From NCBI RefSeq assembly GCF_030160755.1, contig NZ_BSOY01000012.1, positions 1 through 55,596 of the forward strand: 55,596 nucleotides of DNA, written 5' to 3'. The notes beneath the pieces are model-generated. The model was not told where the DNA came from, did no database searches, and was given only the letters and a program-made list of their open reading frames with translations. Below, one piece after another: positions 42,643 through 52,211 of this stretch. Position 1 is the stretch's first letter. Each line of letters opens with the position of its first letter. The stretch is from Brevundimonas denitrificans (GTDB lineage: Bacteria > Pseudomonadota > Alphaproteobacteria > Caulobacterales > Caulobacteraceae). The position numbers and the translations under genes are program-made.

Positions 42643-43272
42643 TCATCCGCGCGCCATGGCCTGTTCGATGATCCGGGCGGCGTTCGCCGGCCCGAGGTCG
42701 TGGCCCAGCGCGCTGCGGAAGCGGCCGTCCGGGCCCATCAGATAGATCGTCAGCGAGTGGTTCATCGTATAGGCCTCGCCCTCGCCGACCTTCTGATAGG
42801 AGGCGCGATACGCGTCAGCGGCGGCCCGGATCTGTTCCGGCGTGCCGGTCAGGCCGATGACCCCCTCGGGAAAGCCGTCCGAGGACAGATAGTCCTTCAG
42901 CGCCTGGGGCGTGTCGCGCCCGGGATCGACCGAGATGAAGATGATCTGGACGTCGTCGGCCCGGTCGCCCAGCGCCCGTTTTGTGGCCTCGAGCATGCCA
43001 AGGGTGGTGGGGCAGTAGTCCGGACAATAGGTGAAGCCGAAGAAGACCAGGGACCATTTCCCGTCCAGCAGGGTCTGGTCGACCGCCTGACCGTTCTGGT
43101 TCACCAGCTGGAAGGGGCCGCCGACGCTGGGCTGACCCGTGGAGCCGATCTGGCGCGAGGCTGACCCGGCGTCGCCGCGGCCGGTCACCACCACGATGGT
43201 TCCGACCGCGAGAACGGCGGCCAGGACGATACAGAGACCGGCGAACAGCAGGATGGATCGGCGCGGCATCAT
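42643..43272 (-). CDS. SCO/SenC family copper-chaperone protein
   Basis: A 209-residue protein with an N-terminal membrane anchor (residues 7-30) and a thioredoxin-like domain. The copper ligands are Cys83 and Cys87 in TYCPDYCPTT and His172 in MNHSLTIY. It helps build the CuA site of cytochrome c oxidase in related bacteria. It is divergent from regB, with 52 bases between start codons, and the pairing of senC with regB/regA is a known alphaproteobacterial arrangement. The start is the ATG at 43272. Confidence 0.93.
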   Translation of the reverse strand: MMPRRSILLFAGLCIVLAAVLAVGTIVVVTGRGDAGSASRQIGSTGQPSVGGPFQLVNQNGQAVDQTLLDGKWSLVFFGFTYCPDYCPTTLGMLEATKRALGDRADDVQIIFISVDPGRDTPQALKDYLSSDGFPEGVIGLTGTPEQIRAAADAYRASYQKVGEGEAYTMNHSLTIYLMGPDGRFRSALGHDLGPANAARIIEQAMARG

Positions 43273-43324
43273 GGCCCCTCTCGAAAACGCGCACGCCCGC
43301 GCGCAGCCGGTCTATAGAAGAGGC

Positions 43325-44836
43325 GTGAGCCTGTCCCAAGAGCCTCAAAAGCCGCAGCCGGCGCCGCGGTCCCCGTCGCAGTTCGCGCCGGACGATCCGG
43401 GCCGTTTCCCGGGCTGGCGCAACCTGCCGCGCCGCAGCCGGGGCCTGTCCCTGCGCACGCTCGTCATTCTGCGCTGGATGGCCATCGCGGGGCAGACTGC
43501 CACCATCGGGATCGCGACCCTCTATTTCCATTTCGACCTGCCGCTGTGGGGGTGTCTGGCCGCCATCGCCGCCAGCGTGGCGATGAACCTGAACGCCACC
43601 GCCCGGCTCAAGCGCAGCGACGGCTCCCTGCCCGACGGACGGATGACGGCGGCTCACCTCGGCTTCGACATCCTGCAGCTGTCGGTTCTGCTGGGGCTGA
43701 CAGGGGGGCTGCAGAACCCCTTCTGCCTGCTGCTGGTGGCGCCGGTGACGGTGGCGGCGGCCTCGCTGCCGGGGCGGCAGGCGGCGCTGATGGGGCTGCT
43801 GGTGCTGGCCGCGACGGTCAGTCTGTTCTTCGTCTCCCTGCCGCTGCCGTGGCAGGCGGGGACCGAGCTGAACCTGCCGCCGCTCTACAAATTCGGCATC
43901 GGCCTGGCGCTGGTGACGGGCGTTATCTTCACCTCGGCCTATGCGTGGCGGGTGGCCGCCGACGCCGAGAAGCTGGAGCTGGCCCTGGCCACCACCCAGG
44001 ACGTGTTGCAGCGCGAGCAGCGGCTGGCGGCGCTGGGCGGGCTGGCGGCGGCGGCGGCGCATGAGTTGGGCACGCCGCTGGCGACCATCCAGGTGGTGGC
44101 CCGCGAGCTGTTGCGCGGCTCGGCCAAGGACGGACCGGCGGCCGAGGACGCGGCCCTGATCCTGCAGCAGGCCGAACGCTGCCGCGACATCCTCAAACGC
44201 CTGTCGCAACAGCCGGAGGAGGGCGAGACGGCCTTCGCCGAGGTCGGGCTGAAGGCCCTGCTGGAAGAGGTGGTGGAGCCGCACCGCGGCTTCGACCTCG
44301 ATTTCGAGGTCTCCGTGCGCACGGCGTCAGGAGAGCCCGCGCCCCGCGTCCGCCGCCTGCCCGAGGTGGTGCACGGCCTGTCGACCCTGGTCGAGAACGC
44401 CGCCGACTTCGCCGCGGGGAGGGTGCGGGTACGGGCCATCATCGACGCCGGCTTCATCGAGATCGAGGTCGTGGACGACGGCCCCGGCTTCCCCGCAGAC
44501 ATCCTGCCCCGCCTCGGCGAGCCCTATGTGACCAGCCGGCCCCAGGGCAAGGCGCGCCGGGCCCTGTCGGCCCAGATCGCCGCCTCGGTCGCCGCCGCCA
44601 CCCCCGGCCGCAAGGGGAAGAAGACGACGAAGTCCGAGCCCGCGCCGGAAACCATCGCCCCCAGCCAGGGCGGCATGGGGCTGGGCTTCTTCATCGCCCG
44701 CACCCTGCTGGAGCGGACGGGCGGCAAGGTCTTTGTCGGTCCCGGCGACGGCGGGCCGACGCCGGTGAAGGGTCAGCCCAAGGGCGCGCGCGTCGCCGTG
44801 CGCTGGCCGCGCCCGGCGCTGGAGGTCTCGTCGTGA
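43325..44836 (+). CDS. regB: Redox sensor histidine kinase RegB/ActS
   Basis: A 503-residue membrane kinase. About six membrane segments lie between residues 45 and 210, with the quinone-binding motif GGLQNPF at 127-133. The H-box is AAAHELGTPLATI with His246. A cysteine at 286, exactly 40 residues after His246, corresponds to the redox-active Cys of R. capsulatus RegB (His225/Cys265) as I recall it. G1 is DDGPGFP and G2 GGMGLGFF, but between them lies a ~42-residue basic and low-complexity insertion (about 407-448). The start is GTG at 43325, with AGAAGAGG upstream. Confidence 0.93.
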   Translation: MSLSQEPQKPQPAPRSPSQFAPDDPGRFPGWRNLPRRSRGLSLRTLVILRWMAIAGQTATIGIATLYFHFDLPLWGCLAAIAASVAMNLNATARLKRSDGSLPDGRMTAAHLGFDILQLSVLLGLTGGLQNPFCLLLVAPVTVAAASLPGRQAALMGLLVLAATVSLFFVSLPLPWQAGTELNLPPLYKFGIGLALVTGVIFTSAYAWRVAADAEKLELALATTQDVLQREQRLAALGGLAAAAAHELGTPLATIQVVARELLRGSAKDGPAAEDAALILQQAERCRDILKRLSQQPEEGETAFAEVGLKALLEEVVEPHRGFDLDFEVSVRTASGEPAPRVRRLPEVVHGLSTLVENAADFAAGRVRVRAIIDAGFIEIEVVDDGPGFPADILPRLGEPYVTSRPQGKARRALSAQIAASVAAATPGRKGKKTTKSEPAPETIAPSQGGMGLGFFIARTLLERTGGKVFVGPGDGGPTPVKGQPKGARVAVRWPRPALEVSS

Positions 44837-44906
44837 TGTCGCACCCCCCGTCTGAACCTTGACCGTCGGCGTATCGTTACCGACTTGAGCCCGCTGGAGA
44901 CGCCTG

Positions 44907-45461
44907 ATGCCTGACGCCGAAGACCGGATCGCCGCCCTCGCCGACAAGACGCTGCTGGTGCTCGACGACGACAACGCCCTGCGGACCCGTCTGGGTCGGG
45001 CGCTGGAGAGTCGCGGGTTCGAGGTGACCCTCGCGGCGTCGCTGGCCGAGGCCTTCGAGGCGCTGAAGACCTCCATCCCCGCCTTCGCCGTGCTGGACAT
45101 GCGGCTGGAGGACGGCAACGGGCTGAAGGTGGTCGAGGCCATCCGCGACCGGCGCGAGGACGCCCGCATCGTCATGCTGACCGGCTACGGCGCCATCGCC
45201 ACGGCGGTCGCGGCGGTCAAGGCCGGGGCGGTCGACTATCTGCAGAAGCCCGCCGACGCCGACGATGTGGTCAAGGCCCTGCTGGCCACCGGCGAGGCCC
45301 CCGAGCCGCCCGACAATCCGATGAGCGCCGACCGGGTGCGCTGGGAGCATATCCAGCGCGTCTATGAGCTGTGCGACCACAATGTCTCGGAAACGGCGCG
45401 GCGGCTGGGCATGCACCGGCGGACGCTGCAGCGGATCCTGGCCAAGCGGGCGCCGCGGTAG
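44907..45461 (+). CDS. regA: Response regulator RegA/ActR
   Basis: A 184-residue regulator. The receiver domain (about 14-130) has the acidic residues DDD at 20-22, phosphoacceptor Asp64 in AVLDMRLEDG, Thr in MLTGYGAI and Lys in YLQKPAD. The C-terminal helix-turn-helix, CDHNVSETARRLGMHRRTLQRI, is the Fis-like DNA-binding element typical of RegA/PrrA/ActR. It receives phosphate from RegB and controls respiratory and redox genes. A 70-base gap separates it from regB. Confidence 0.95.
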   Translation: MPDAEDRIAALADKTLLVLDDDNALRTRLGRALESRGFEVTLAASLAEAFEALKTSIPAFAVLDMRLEDGNGLKVVEAIRDRREDARIVMLTGYGAIATAVAAVKAGAVDYLQKPADADDVVKALLATGEAPEPPDNPMSADRVRWEHIQRVYELCDHNVSETARRLGMHRRTLQRILAKRAPR

Positions 45462-45464
45462 GGG

Positions 45465-46517
45465 TCACAACACCCCGGTGCTGAGCAGCCAGTTCCTGAC
45501 CTGCACCGGCCAGTCCGTGGTGACCGGATCGGCTGTCGGCCGCATCCCGAAGGCATGGCCGCCCCTCGCATAGAGACGCATGTCCACCGGCACGCCGGCG
45601 TCGTTGAGCGCCAGCGCATAGGCCATCGGCTGCCGGATATCGTCGACGGGGTCGTCCATGGCGTGAATGATCAGCGTCGGCGGCGCGTCCGGACTGATCG
45701 TCACCCAGGGCTGGAGCTGAAGGTTGTTTCTGCCTTCGCTGTTGTCCAGCATGCGGGCGGTATAGGCGACGATCGCAAAGTCAGGCCGCGAGGATTGCCG
45801 GTCGGCGGCGTCGGTCAGCGGATAGGTCCGCGCATCCGTATTGCTGATGTTGGCGACGAGATAGGCGCCGGCCGAGAAGCCGATCACACCGACCTTCCGC
45901 GGATCGATCCCGTAATCAGAGGCGCGATGGCGCAGCAGGGCCATGGCGCGCTGGGCGTCTTCCAGACCCAGAAGCACCTCCGGCCGCTGCTGGCGGCCGT
46001 TCACCGACGGCCAGACCTGCGGCGTCCGGTATTTGAGCACGACGCAGGTCATGCCCTGCCGGATCACCCAGTCGCAGATCTCCGTGCCTTCGAGGTCCAT
46101 GGCCACGGCGCGAAATCCACCGCCGGGCAGGACCAGCATCGCGGCTCCGGTGTTGCGCCCCTTCGGCCGATAGACGGTCATGGTCGGCCGGGTGACATAG
46201 GTCGCCCAATGCCAAGGCCTGCCGCCCACGGTGGGCGAGCCATTGCCGGTCATCTCGGGACGATCACCGCTGTCGGGCTTCGCCAGCGGGACGTTTGCGG
46301 GCCAGAGCGGCTCCTGCGTCCCGCCGGGGGTCGGGCGCCAGACGCCTTCCCGCTCGACCTTGGGAACCTCGACCCTTGCGGTGGCCCCCTGGACGCCGGC
46401 CGTCGGAGCCTCGACGGCGGCCTGGGCGCCGTCGGCGTCGTTCGCCTGACCACAGGCGGTCAGGGTGACGACAAGGGCGAGCAGAAGGGAGGACGAGGTA
46501 AGCTGCAGTCGCGACAC
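45465..46517 (-). CDS. Lipoprotein alpha/beta hydrolase, esterase type (BD-FAE-like)
   Basis: A 350-residue protein. The GTG start at 46517 has AGGAGG seven bases upstream. The N-terminus is a lipoprotein signal with lipobox LTAC and Cys22. The hydrolase domain has the oxyanion loop PGGGF near 131, the nucleophile Ser215 in GFSAG, an acid residue near 289 in HAMDDP and His321 in GGHAFG. It resembles carbohydrate esterases that act on acetylated sugars and similar secreted esterases. The substrate is unknown. It lies convergent to regA. Confidence 0.88.
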   Translation of the reverse strand: MSRLQLTSSSLLLALVVTLTACGQANDADGAQAAVEAPTAGVQGATARVEVPKVEREGVWRPTPGGTQEPLWPANVPLAKPDSGDRPEMTGNGSPTVGGRPWHWATYVTRPTMTVYRPKGRNTGAAMLVLPGGGFRAVAMDLEGTEICDWVIRQGMTCVVLKYRTPQVWPSVNGRQQRPEVLLGLEDAQRAMALLRHRASDYGIDPRKVGVIGFSAGAYLVANISNTDARTYPLTDAADRQSSRPDFAIVAYTARMLDNSEGRNNLQLQPWVTISPDAPPTLIIHAMDDPVDDIRQPMAYALALNDAGVPVDMRLYARGGHAFGMRPTADPVTTDWPVQVRNWLLSTGVL

Positions 46518-46650
46518 CTGATGCCTCCTGTCGTGTGACGACGCTGCGCGCGTCAGTGCGATCCGGTCGAACGCCTGTGCGATGTTTGTCAGGCGGTATG
46601 ATCGCCCGTCAATCGAGGCCCCCCGGCAAGCCCCGGCCGGGGAGCAAGGA

Positions 46651-46679
46651 AAAGGCCCCGGTGTTTCCACCGGGGCCTT
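46651..46679 (-). terminator. Terminator of pnp
   Basis: A perfect 12-bp stem, AAGGCCCCGGTG/CACCGGGGCCTT (46652-46663, 46668-46679), with a 4-base loop. On the minus strand it is followed by TTTCCTTG, and it lies 26 bases past the pnp stop codon. Confidence 0.85.
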
Positions 46680-46705
46680 CTGCTTTTCAGACGTGACGCC
46701 GCGTC

Positions 46706-48937
46706 TTAACGACGGCTGCGACCGCGGTCGCGATCACCGCCGCCGCCTTCACGCTTGGGACGGCCGCCGGTGTCGTCGGACAGCGGGGCTTCGCCGCGTT
46801 CAGCGCGCTCGGCGTTGATCTTGTCGGTGATGTCCTCGCCGGTGGTCTGATCGACGACCTTCATCGACAGCTTGGTCTTGCCGCGATCGTCCATGCCCAG
46901 GAACTTGACCTTCACTTCCTGGCCTTCGGTCAGGACGTCGGCCGGGTTGGCGACGCGTTCCAGGGAGATCTGGGACACATGGACCAGGCCGTCCTTGGCG
47001 CCGAAGAAGTTCACGAAGGCGCCGAAGTCGACGACCTTCACGACCTTGCCGGTGTAGATCATGCCGGGCTCGGGCTCGGACACGATCGACGAGATCCAGT
47101 TCTTGGCGGCGTCGATCTTCTCCTGGTCGGAGGCGGCGATCTTCACCGTGCCGTCGTCCTCGATGTTGATCTTGGCGCCGGTCTTTTCGACGATCTCGCG
47201 GATGATCTTGCCGCCGGTGCCGATGATGTCGCGGATCTTGTCGGTCGGAACCTTGATCGACTCGATCTTGGGCGCGTACTCGCCCAGCTCGCTGCGGGCG
47301 CCGTCGATGGCCTTGTCCATCTCGTCGAGGATGTGCAGGCGGCCGGCCGAAGCCTGGGCGATCGCCTTGCGCATGATCTCTTCGGTGATGCCCGCGACCT
47401 TGATGTCCATCTGCAGCGAGGTGATGCCTTCGCGCGTGCCGGCCACCTTGAAGTCCATGTCGCCGAGGTGATCTTCATCGCCCAGGATGTCCGACAGGAT
47501 GGCGAACTCGCCCGAGGGCTCGAGGATCAGCCCCATGGCGATGCCCGAGACGGGGCGAACCAGCGGCACGCCCGCGTCCATCAGCGCCAGCGACGAACCA
47601 CAGACCGTGGCCATCGAGGAGGAGCCGTTGGACTCGGTGATCTCCGACACCAGACGGATGGTGTAGGGGAAGTCTTCCGACGACGGCAGCATGGGACGGA
47701 TCGCCCGCCAGGCCAGCTTGCCGTGACCGATTTCCCGACGGCCCGCGCCGCCCATCCGGCCGGTCTCGCCGACCGAATAGGGAGGGAAGTTGTAGTGGAG
47801 GAGGAATTTCTCCTTGTACGTCCCGCTCAGGGCGTCGACGTACTGCTCGTCCTCGCCGGTGCCGAGGGTGGCGACCACGATGGCCTGGGTCTCACCGCGG
47901 GTGAACAGGGCCGAACCGTGGGTGCGTGGGAAGACGCCGACTTCCGAGACGATGTCGCGGACCTTGTCGAGGGCGCGGCCGTCGACGCGGTGCCCGTTGT
48001 CGATGATGTCGCGACGCAGGACGTGGGCTTCGCATTCCTTGAAGGCCACGCCGAACCGCGAGGCGTCGACGCCGTCGGGGTTCTCATCGGTCTTCACCAG
48101 CTTGGCGGCGGCGGCCTTCTTGGCCGTGTCGACGCCCGTGCGGCGATCGTATTTGCCGGCGTGGGTGTAGGCGGCCTTGATGTCCTCGCCGACCAGCGAC
48201 TGGATCGAGGTGACGATGTCCGACACGTCGTCGGGCTGGAAGTCGAAGGGCTCCTTGGCGGCGTGCTCGGCCATTTCGATGATGGCCTCGATCACCGGCT
48301 GCATGCCGCGATGGCCGAACATCAGGGCGTTCAGCATGATGTCTTCCGACAGCTCCTTGGCTTCGGATTCGACCATCATCAGGGCGTCCTGGGTGCCGGC
48401 GACGACGAGGTCGAGCTGGCTGGCCGGGAGCTGGTCGAGGGTCGGGTTCAGCACGAACTCGCCGTCGATATAGCCGACGCGCGCGGCGCCGATCGGGCCC
48501 ATGAAGGGCACGCCCGAGATGGTCAGGGCGGCGGAGGCGGCGACCATGCCGACGACGTCCGGATCGTTCTCCATGTCGTGCTGCAGCACGGTGATGACGA
48601 CCTGGGTCTCGTTCTTGAAGCCCTTGACGAACAGCGGGCGGATCGGGCGGTCGATCAGGCGGGAGACGAGCGTCTCCTTCTCGGTCGGACGGCCTTCACG
48701 CTTGAAATAGCCGCCCGGGATCTTGCCGGCGGCGAAGGTCTTTTCCTGGTAGTTGACGGTCAGCGGGAAGAAATCCAGGCCCGGCTTGGGCGCGCGGCCG
48801 TAGACGACGGTGGCGAGGACGACGGTCTCGCCGTAGGTGGCCAGAACGGCGCCGTCAGCCTGACGGGCGATGCGGCCCGTTTCGAGGGTCAGCGGGCGTC
48901 CGGCCCAGTCGATCGTCTTGCGTTTGATATCGAACAT
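46706..48937 (-). CDS. pnp: Polynucleotide phosphorylase
   Basis: A 743-residue 3'-5' phosphorolytic exoribonuclease. Two RNase PH-like domains (about 10-230 and 325-540) flank an alpha domain, followed by a KH domain with [12 protein letters not shown] near 565 and an S1 domain near 625-695. The active-site segment of the second domain is [21 protein letters not shown]. The basic, glycine-rich tail ([19 protein letters not shown]) can bind RNA or RNase E. It follows rpsO, as in most bacteria, with 236 bases between, which gives room for its autoregulatory leader. Confidence 0.98.
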   Translation of the reverse strand: MFDIKRKTIDWAGRPLTLETGRIARQADGAVLATYGETVVLATVVYGRAPKPGLDFFPLTVNYQEKTFAAGKIPGGYFKREGRPTEKETLVSRLIDRPIRPLFVKGFKNETQVVITVLQHDMENDPDVVGMVAASAALTISGVPFMGPIGAARVGYIDGEFVLNPTLDQLPASQLDLVVAGTQDALMMVESEAKELSEDIMLNALMFGHRGMQPVIEAIIEMAEHAAKEPFDFQPDDVSDIVTSIQSLVGEDIKAAYTHAGKYDRRTGVDTAKKAAAAKLVKTDENPDGVDASRFGVAFKECEAHVLRRDIIDNGHRVDGRALDKVRDIVSEVGVFPRTHGSALFTRGETQAIVVATLGTGEDEQYVDALSGTYKEKFLLHYNFPPYSVGETGRMGGAGRREIGHGKLAWRAIRPMLPSSEDFPYTIRLVSEITESNGSSSMATVCGSSLALMDAGVPLVRPVSGIAMGLILEPSGEFAILSDILGDEDHLGDMDFKVAGTREGITSLQMDIKVAGITEEIMRKAIAQASAGRLHILDEMDKAIDGARSELGEYAPKIESIKVPTDKIRDIIGTGGKIIREIVEKTGAKINIEDDGTVKIAASDQEKIDAAKNWISSIVSEPEPGMIYTGKVVKVVDFGAFVNFFGAKDGLVHVSQISLERVANPADVLTEGQEVKVKFLGMDDRGKTKLSMKVVDQTTGEDITDKINAERAERGEAPLSDDTGGRPKREGGGGDRDRGRSRR

Positions 48938-49128
48938 TTTCGTCTTTCATATCCCGCGGGCGGATTCCGCGCGGGGTCCCATCAGTGGGTGGAGCGTCGG
49001 GCGTTCAGTCCTTCGGTCCATGGGTCACCGCGCCATCGCGGAAAACCCGGGAGAAGAGGACCGGTATGGCCCTCGCGTCATGCGCCGATCGTACCGCGGC
49101 GCGCGGCTGGTCTCTGGATGCGGAAAGA

Positions 49129-49149
49129 GGCGCGGACATGGCCCGCGCC
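49129..49149 (-). terminator. Hairpin between rpsO and pnp
   Basis: Minus strand: a 7-bp stem GGCGCGG/CCGCGCC around loop GCCATGT, followed by TCTTTCC. It lies just past the rpsO stop and could be an attenuator or an RNase III-type processing site in the rpsO-pnp transcript. The U-tract is imperfect. Confidence 0.5.
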
Positions 49150-49173
49150 CCAAATCTCATCCGCGTTCCGCGC

Positions 49174-49443
49174 CTAGCGGCGCAGGTTCAGCTTGCCGAT
49201 CAGAGCGGTGTAGCGCTCGCGATCGACCTTGCTGAGGTGGTCAAGAAGGCGACGACGCTGCGAGACCATCTTGAGCAGGCCGCGGCGCGAGTGGTTGTCC
49301 TTCTTGTGGGTCTTGAAGTGGTCGGTGAGGTTGGCGATGCGTTCCGAAAGGATCGCGACCTGGACCTCGGCCGAACCGGTGTCGCCGGCGGAGCGGGCGT
49401 TCTCGGTGATGACTTCGTTCTTACGCTCGGGCGTAATCGACAT
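49174..49443 (-). CDS. rpsO: 30S ribosomal protein S15
   Basis: An 89-residue S15 with [23 protein letters not shown], then [28 protein letters not shown] and RRLLDHLSK. It binds the three-way junction of 16S rRNA helices 20-22 early in small-subunit assembly. Length and motifs are canonical. It lies 27 bases after truB and upstream of pnp, the universal order. Confidence 0.99.
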   Translation of the reverse strand: MSITPERKNEVITENARSAGDTGSAEVQVAILSERIANLTDHFKTHKKDNHSRRGLLKMVSQRRRLLDHLSKVDRERYTALIGKLNLRR

Positions 49444-49470
49444 CGGGTATCCTTTCCTTGCCCTACCGCG

Positions 49471-50421
49471 CTAAGCGCTACTTGAGGGCAGTTGGAGGTT
49501 AAATACGCGGTCGGGTTCTAGCCGGCCGGCCCGCAACTGACCGAGAGCGACGAGGGTCTGACCCTGAAAGGCTGAAACGGTTCTGGAGCCGTCCCGAAGG
49601 CGGCTCTTGAGCGTTTCGACCTGTCCGGGGAGCAGAACGATCGGTCGTCCCTGACGAAGCGAGAAGGCGTCCTGATCCGTCACGGCCAGCTCCGGGATGT
49701 CGTCCAGGGCGGTCGCGACGGGAAGCAAGCCTTCCGAGGCGGCGTCCCTATGCACCAGATCGGTCAGGAAATCCAGCGTGACGGCGTTTTCCGTCGAGAA
49801 CGGCCCGACCCGCTCGCGGCGCAGGGCCGAAACATGCCCCTCGGCGCCGAGCGCCGCGGCCAGATCGCGGGCCAGCGAACGCACATAGACGCCCTTGCCG
49901 GTGCGGATGGTCAGCTCGACATGGTCGGCGTCGGGCGCGTCGCTTACAGCGGCCTCATGGATCATCACCCGGCGGCTGGCCAGTTCGAACTCGGCGCCCT
50001 CGCGGGCCAGGTCATAGGCGCGCTGGCCGTCGACCTTGATGGCGCTGAACTGGGGCGGGACCTGATCGATCTCGCCGACGAAGGCCTCCAAGGCCGCGCG
50101 CACCGCCTCGACATCGGGCCGTACGTCCGAGCGGGCGACGATCTCGCCCTCGCGGTCGAGACTGTCGGTCGAAATCCCCCAGTTGATCGTGAAGCGATAG
50201 ACCTTCTGCGCCTCCATCATGAAGGGGACGGTCTTGGTCGCCTCGCCCAGGGCGATGGGCAGGATGCCGGAGGCCAGCGGATCGAGCGTGCCGGCGTGGC
50301 CCGCCTTCTGGGCGTCGAACAGGCGGCGGACTTTCGAGACCGCCTCGGTCGAACCCATGCCGAACGGCTTGTCGAGACAGACCCAGCCGTTGACGATCTC
50401 GCCCTTCTTGCGGCGGCCCAT
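49471..50421 (-). CDS. truB: tRNA pseudouridine(55) synthase TruB
   Basis: A 316-residue enzyme that makes pseudouridine 55 in the T-loop of tRNA. The catalytic Asp47 is in GTLDPLASG, and the N-terminal [14 protein letters not shown] and [18 protein letters not shown] are family hallmarks. The C-terminal part (about 230-310) is a PUA-like domain. It follows a lipoprotein gene with a one-base overlap (TGATG), so it is coupled to it. Confidence 0.97.
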   Translation of the reverse strand: MGRRKKGEIVNGWVCLDKPFGMGSTEAVSKVRRLFDAQKAGHAGTLDPLASGILPIALGEATKTVPFMMEAQKVYRFTINWGISTDSLDREGEIVARSDVRPDVEAVRAALEAFVGEIDQVPPQFSAIKVDGQRAYDLAREGAEFELASRRVMIHEAAVSDAPDADHVELTIRTGKGVYVRSLARDLAAALGAEGHVSALRRERVGPFSTENAVTLDFLTDLVHRDAASEGLLPVATALDDIPELAVTDQDAFSLRQGRPIVLLPGQVETLKSRLRDGSRTVSAFQGQTLVALGQLRAGRLEPDRVFNLQLPSSSA

Positions 50422-50978
50422 CAGGGTGACCCGAACGCTTTGGCGAAAACCTGTTCGTTGGCGACCAAAAACCGGTCGGCAGCCGGCGTGCGCAGCCCCT
50501 GGACGAACAGCGCCGAGCCGTAGCCGCCCCGGTCCCGCCCCCTGTACGCCGTCACCATCTGAATGCGTTGGGCCCGGCCCAGTCCCTCACAGGCTGGAGC
50601 GAGGACCTGGACCCGCTCTGGTTCCAGTCCCCAAACCCTGCGCCACTCCGGCCGGGGCTCCCCGATGTCCCAGACAAACCAGGCGTAGGTTGTCGTGGTT
50701 TCACTCCGCAGTCGTCCGGAGAATGTCGCACAGCCGGGCAGATCAACCGTCGCGACGCCATCCTCGATGCGCAGGCGGGCCGGGCCGAAGGGGCCGTCGA
50801 AAGCCTGCTCGCCGTCCTGGGCGAAGATGTCCAGACGCGGGAGATGATAGTCTTCCCGGGCCCTGCGATCCGTCTCCGCCAGATCGACCACCATGAGCGC
50901 GGCGGCGGCGGTCAGGCAACCCGAGAGACCCGGGGCCAGCAGGGCCAGCGCGAACGCCAGCCGAAGGGCGGGTTTCAC
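50421..50978 (-). CDS. Lipoprotein of unknown function between rbfA and truB
   Basis: A 185-residue protein with a signal peptide and lipobox LSGC. The mature part begins with [20 protein letters not shown]. Later motifs such as [21 protein letters not shown] are not ones I recognise. Two or three further cysteines are present. It is embedded in a translation operon by overlaps on both sides: ATGA with rbfA (50975-50978) and TGATG with truB. The function is unknown. Confidence 0.8.
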   Translation of the reverse strand: MKPALRLAFALALLAPGLSGCLTAAAALMVVDLAETDRRAREDYHLPRLDIFAQDGEQAFDGPFGPARLRIEDGVATVDLPGCATFSGRLRSETTTTYAWFVWDIGEPRPEWRRVWGLEPERVQVLAPACEGLGRAQRIQMVTAYRGRDRGGYGSALFVQGLRTPAADRFLVANEQVFAKAFGSP

Positions 50979-51445
50979 GTCAGGTCCTCGTCCGCGTCGT
51001 CATCCGCGAACGGCGAGACATAGACGTCGGCGCGGACGCGGGGGTCGTCGAGCAGGCGGTTGAGGCGTTCGGCGGCGGCGAAGCTCTCGTCGTGGCGGAA
51101 GCGCAGGTCGGGGGTGAAGCGCATCTCGATATGCCGCCCCAGCGCGCCGCGCAGGAATTTGGCGTGGGCGTTCAGCGCCTTGACGATCTCGTCGATATGG
51201 CCGGCGACCGGCGCGGTCTCGACGCCGGCGCCCAGCGGCTCGACGAAACAGGTGGCGTGTTTCAGGTCGGGCGACAGCCGCACCTCGGTCACGGTGACGG
51301 AGACGCCGACCAGGGCCGGGTCGCGGATCTCGTTCTCACGCATGACCTCGACCAGGGCGTGGCGGATCATTTCGGAGGCGCGCAGCTGGCGCTGGCTGAC
51401 CGTGCCGGCCTTGGCGGCGGGCTTTCGGGGTTTGCGGTTGCTCAT
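50975..51445 (-). CDS. rbfA: Ribosome-binding factor A
   Basis: A 156-residue protein. The KH-like domain spans about 18-125 with RQLRASEMIRHALVEVM, then SPDLKHATCFVEPLG and LRFRHDESFAAAERLNRLL, standard for RbfA, which matures the 5' end of 16S rRNA and is important in cold. The C-terminal tail is short and acidic. I start at the ATG at 51445, with GAGGA seven bases upstream, rather than the GTG just before. Confidence 0.97.
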   Translation of the reverse strand: MSNRKPRKPAAKAGTVSQRQLRASEMIRHALVEVMRENEIRDPALVGVSVTVTEVRLSPDLKHATCFVEPLGAGVETAPVAGHIDEIVKALNAHAKFLRGALGRHIEMRFTPDLRFRHDESFAAAERLNRLLDDPRVRADVYVSPFADDDADEDLT

Positions 51446-51506
51446 CACTCTGTCCTCGTCGCCTGTCGGGGATCGGACCCGGCTCTCAAAAGCGAAGGGG
51501 AGGCGT

Positions 51507-52211
51507 CTAGTCCCGTGGGGCCTCTGTGTCCAATTGCGCGCGCTCGACCGTGGCCATCACTTCGGAGGAGGTGACGGCGCGCAGCGGCCGGGCGGGCAGG
51601 CCCGCGGCGTTGAGCACGCCGGCGCTCCAGTGGTTGCAGAGCCGGCCGATCCAGAAATGTTCATGGCTGGCGAAGAAGCGGGCGTCGTCGCCGGCGCGGG
51701 CGGCGGCGATGCGGGCGCGGCCGTGCCGCAGGTCCAGTGAGGCCTCGATATGGTCGGCCATGGCCTCGAAGCCGGCGGCGGACAGGCGCAACGCGCGGCG
51801 CCGGTCGGCGGCGACCAGCTCACGGGGATCGCGCCGGGTCGGGTCGAGCATGATCACCGAGGCGTTGCCGGGGCGGAAGAAGGCCCGCGCCCCGTCGGGC
51901 AGGCGGTCGGTCATCGGGCTTTGATCGACATAGAATCTGGCGTCGCCCCAGCCGATCAGGATCCAGTCGCCCGGCGGCAGGCCGCGCACCGCCTCGGCCA
52001 GAGGTCCGGTCCGCGCCTCGAGCAGGGCGCGCGGCACGGCCAGATCGGTGTGGAAACCGTTGTCGAGCACCTGCACCTCGACCCCGGCGTCGGTCGCGGG
52101 CCACAGGGCGGGATCGCCCGGCGCGGTCCAGGTCCAGAGGGCGGCCGCGGCGCCGAGAGCCATGGCGGCGACCAGAGGCCCGAGGCCGTATCCTTCGAAG
52201 CGGCGCCTCAT
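51507..52211 (-). CDS. DUF2459 (TIGR02117-like) protein
   Basis: A 234-residue protein with an N-terminal membrane segment (residues 11-27) and a soluble domain with NGFHTDLAVP, WILIGWGDARFY and SHEHFWIGRLCNHWSAGVLN, the features of DUF2459. Its function is unknown. It is the first gene upstream of rbfA and is coupled to the gene before it by an ATGA overlap (52208-52211). The long upstream frame extending to 52814 is a shadow of the neighbouring gene. Confidence 0.85.
   Translation of the reverse strand: MRRRFEGYGLGPLVAAMALGAAAALWTWTAPGDPALWPATDAGVEVQVLDNGFHTDLAVPRALLEARTGPLAEAVRGLPPGDWILIGWGDARFYVDQSPMTDRLPDGARAFFRPGNASVIMLDPTRRDPRELVAADRRRALRLSAAGFEAMADHIEASLDLRHGRARIAAARAGDDARFFASHEHFWIGRLCNHWSAGVLNAAGLPARPLRAVTSSEVMATVERAQLDTEAPRD

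Noticed and set aside
43313..43325. A second leaderless promoter at regB (TATAGA 43313-43318)
   Set aside because: No acceptable -35 box at the right distance, and a ribosome-binding site is present before the GTG, so the leaderless reading is weak.
46979..49177. A 732-codon open frame opposite pnp
   Set aside because: Antisense to polynucleotide phosphorylase, with Gly/Asp/Val-rich shadow composition.
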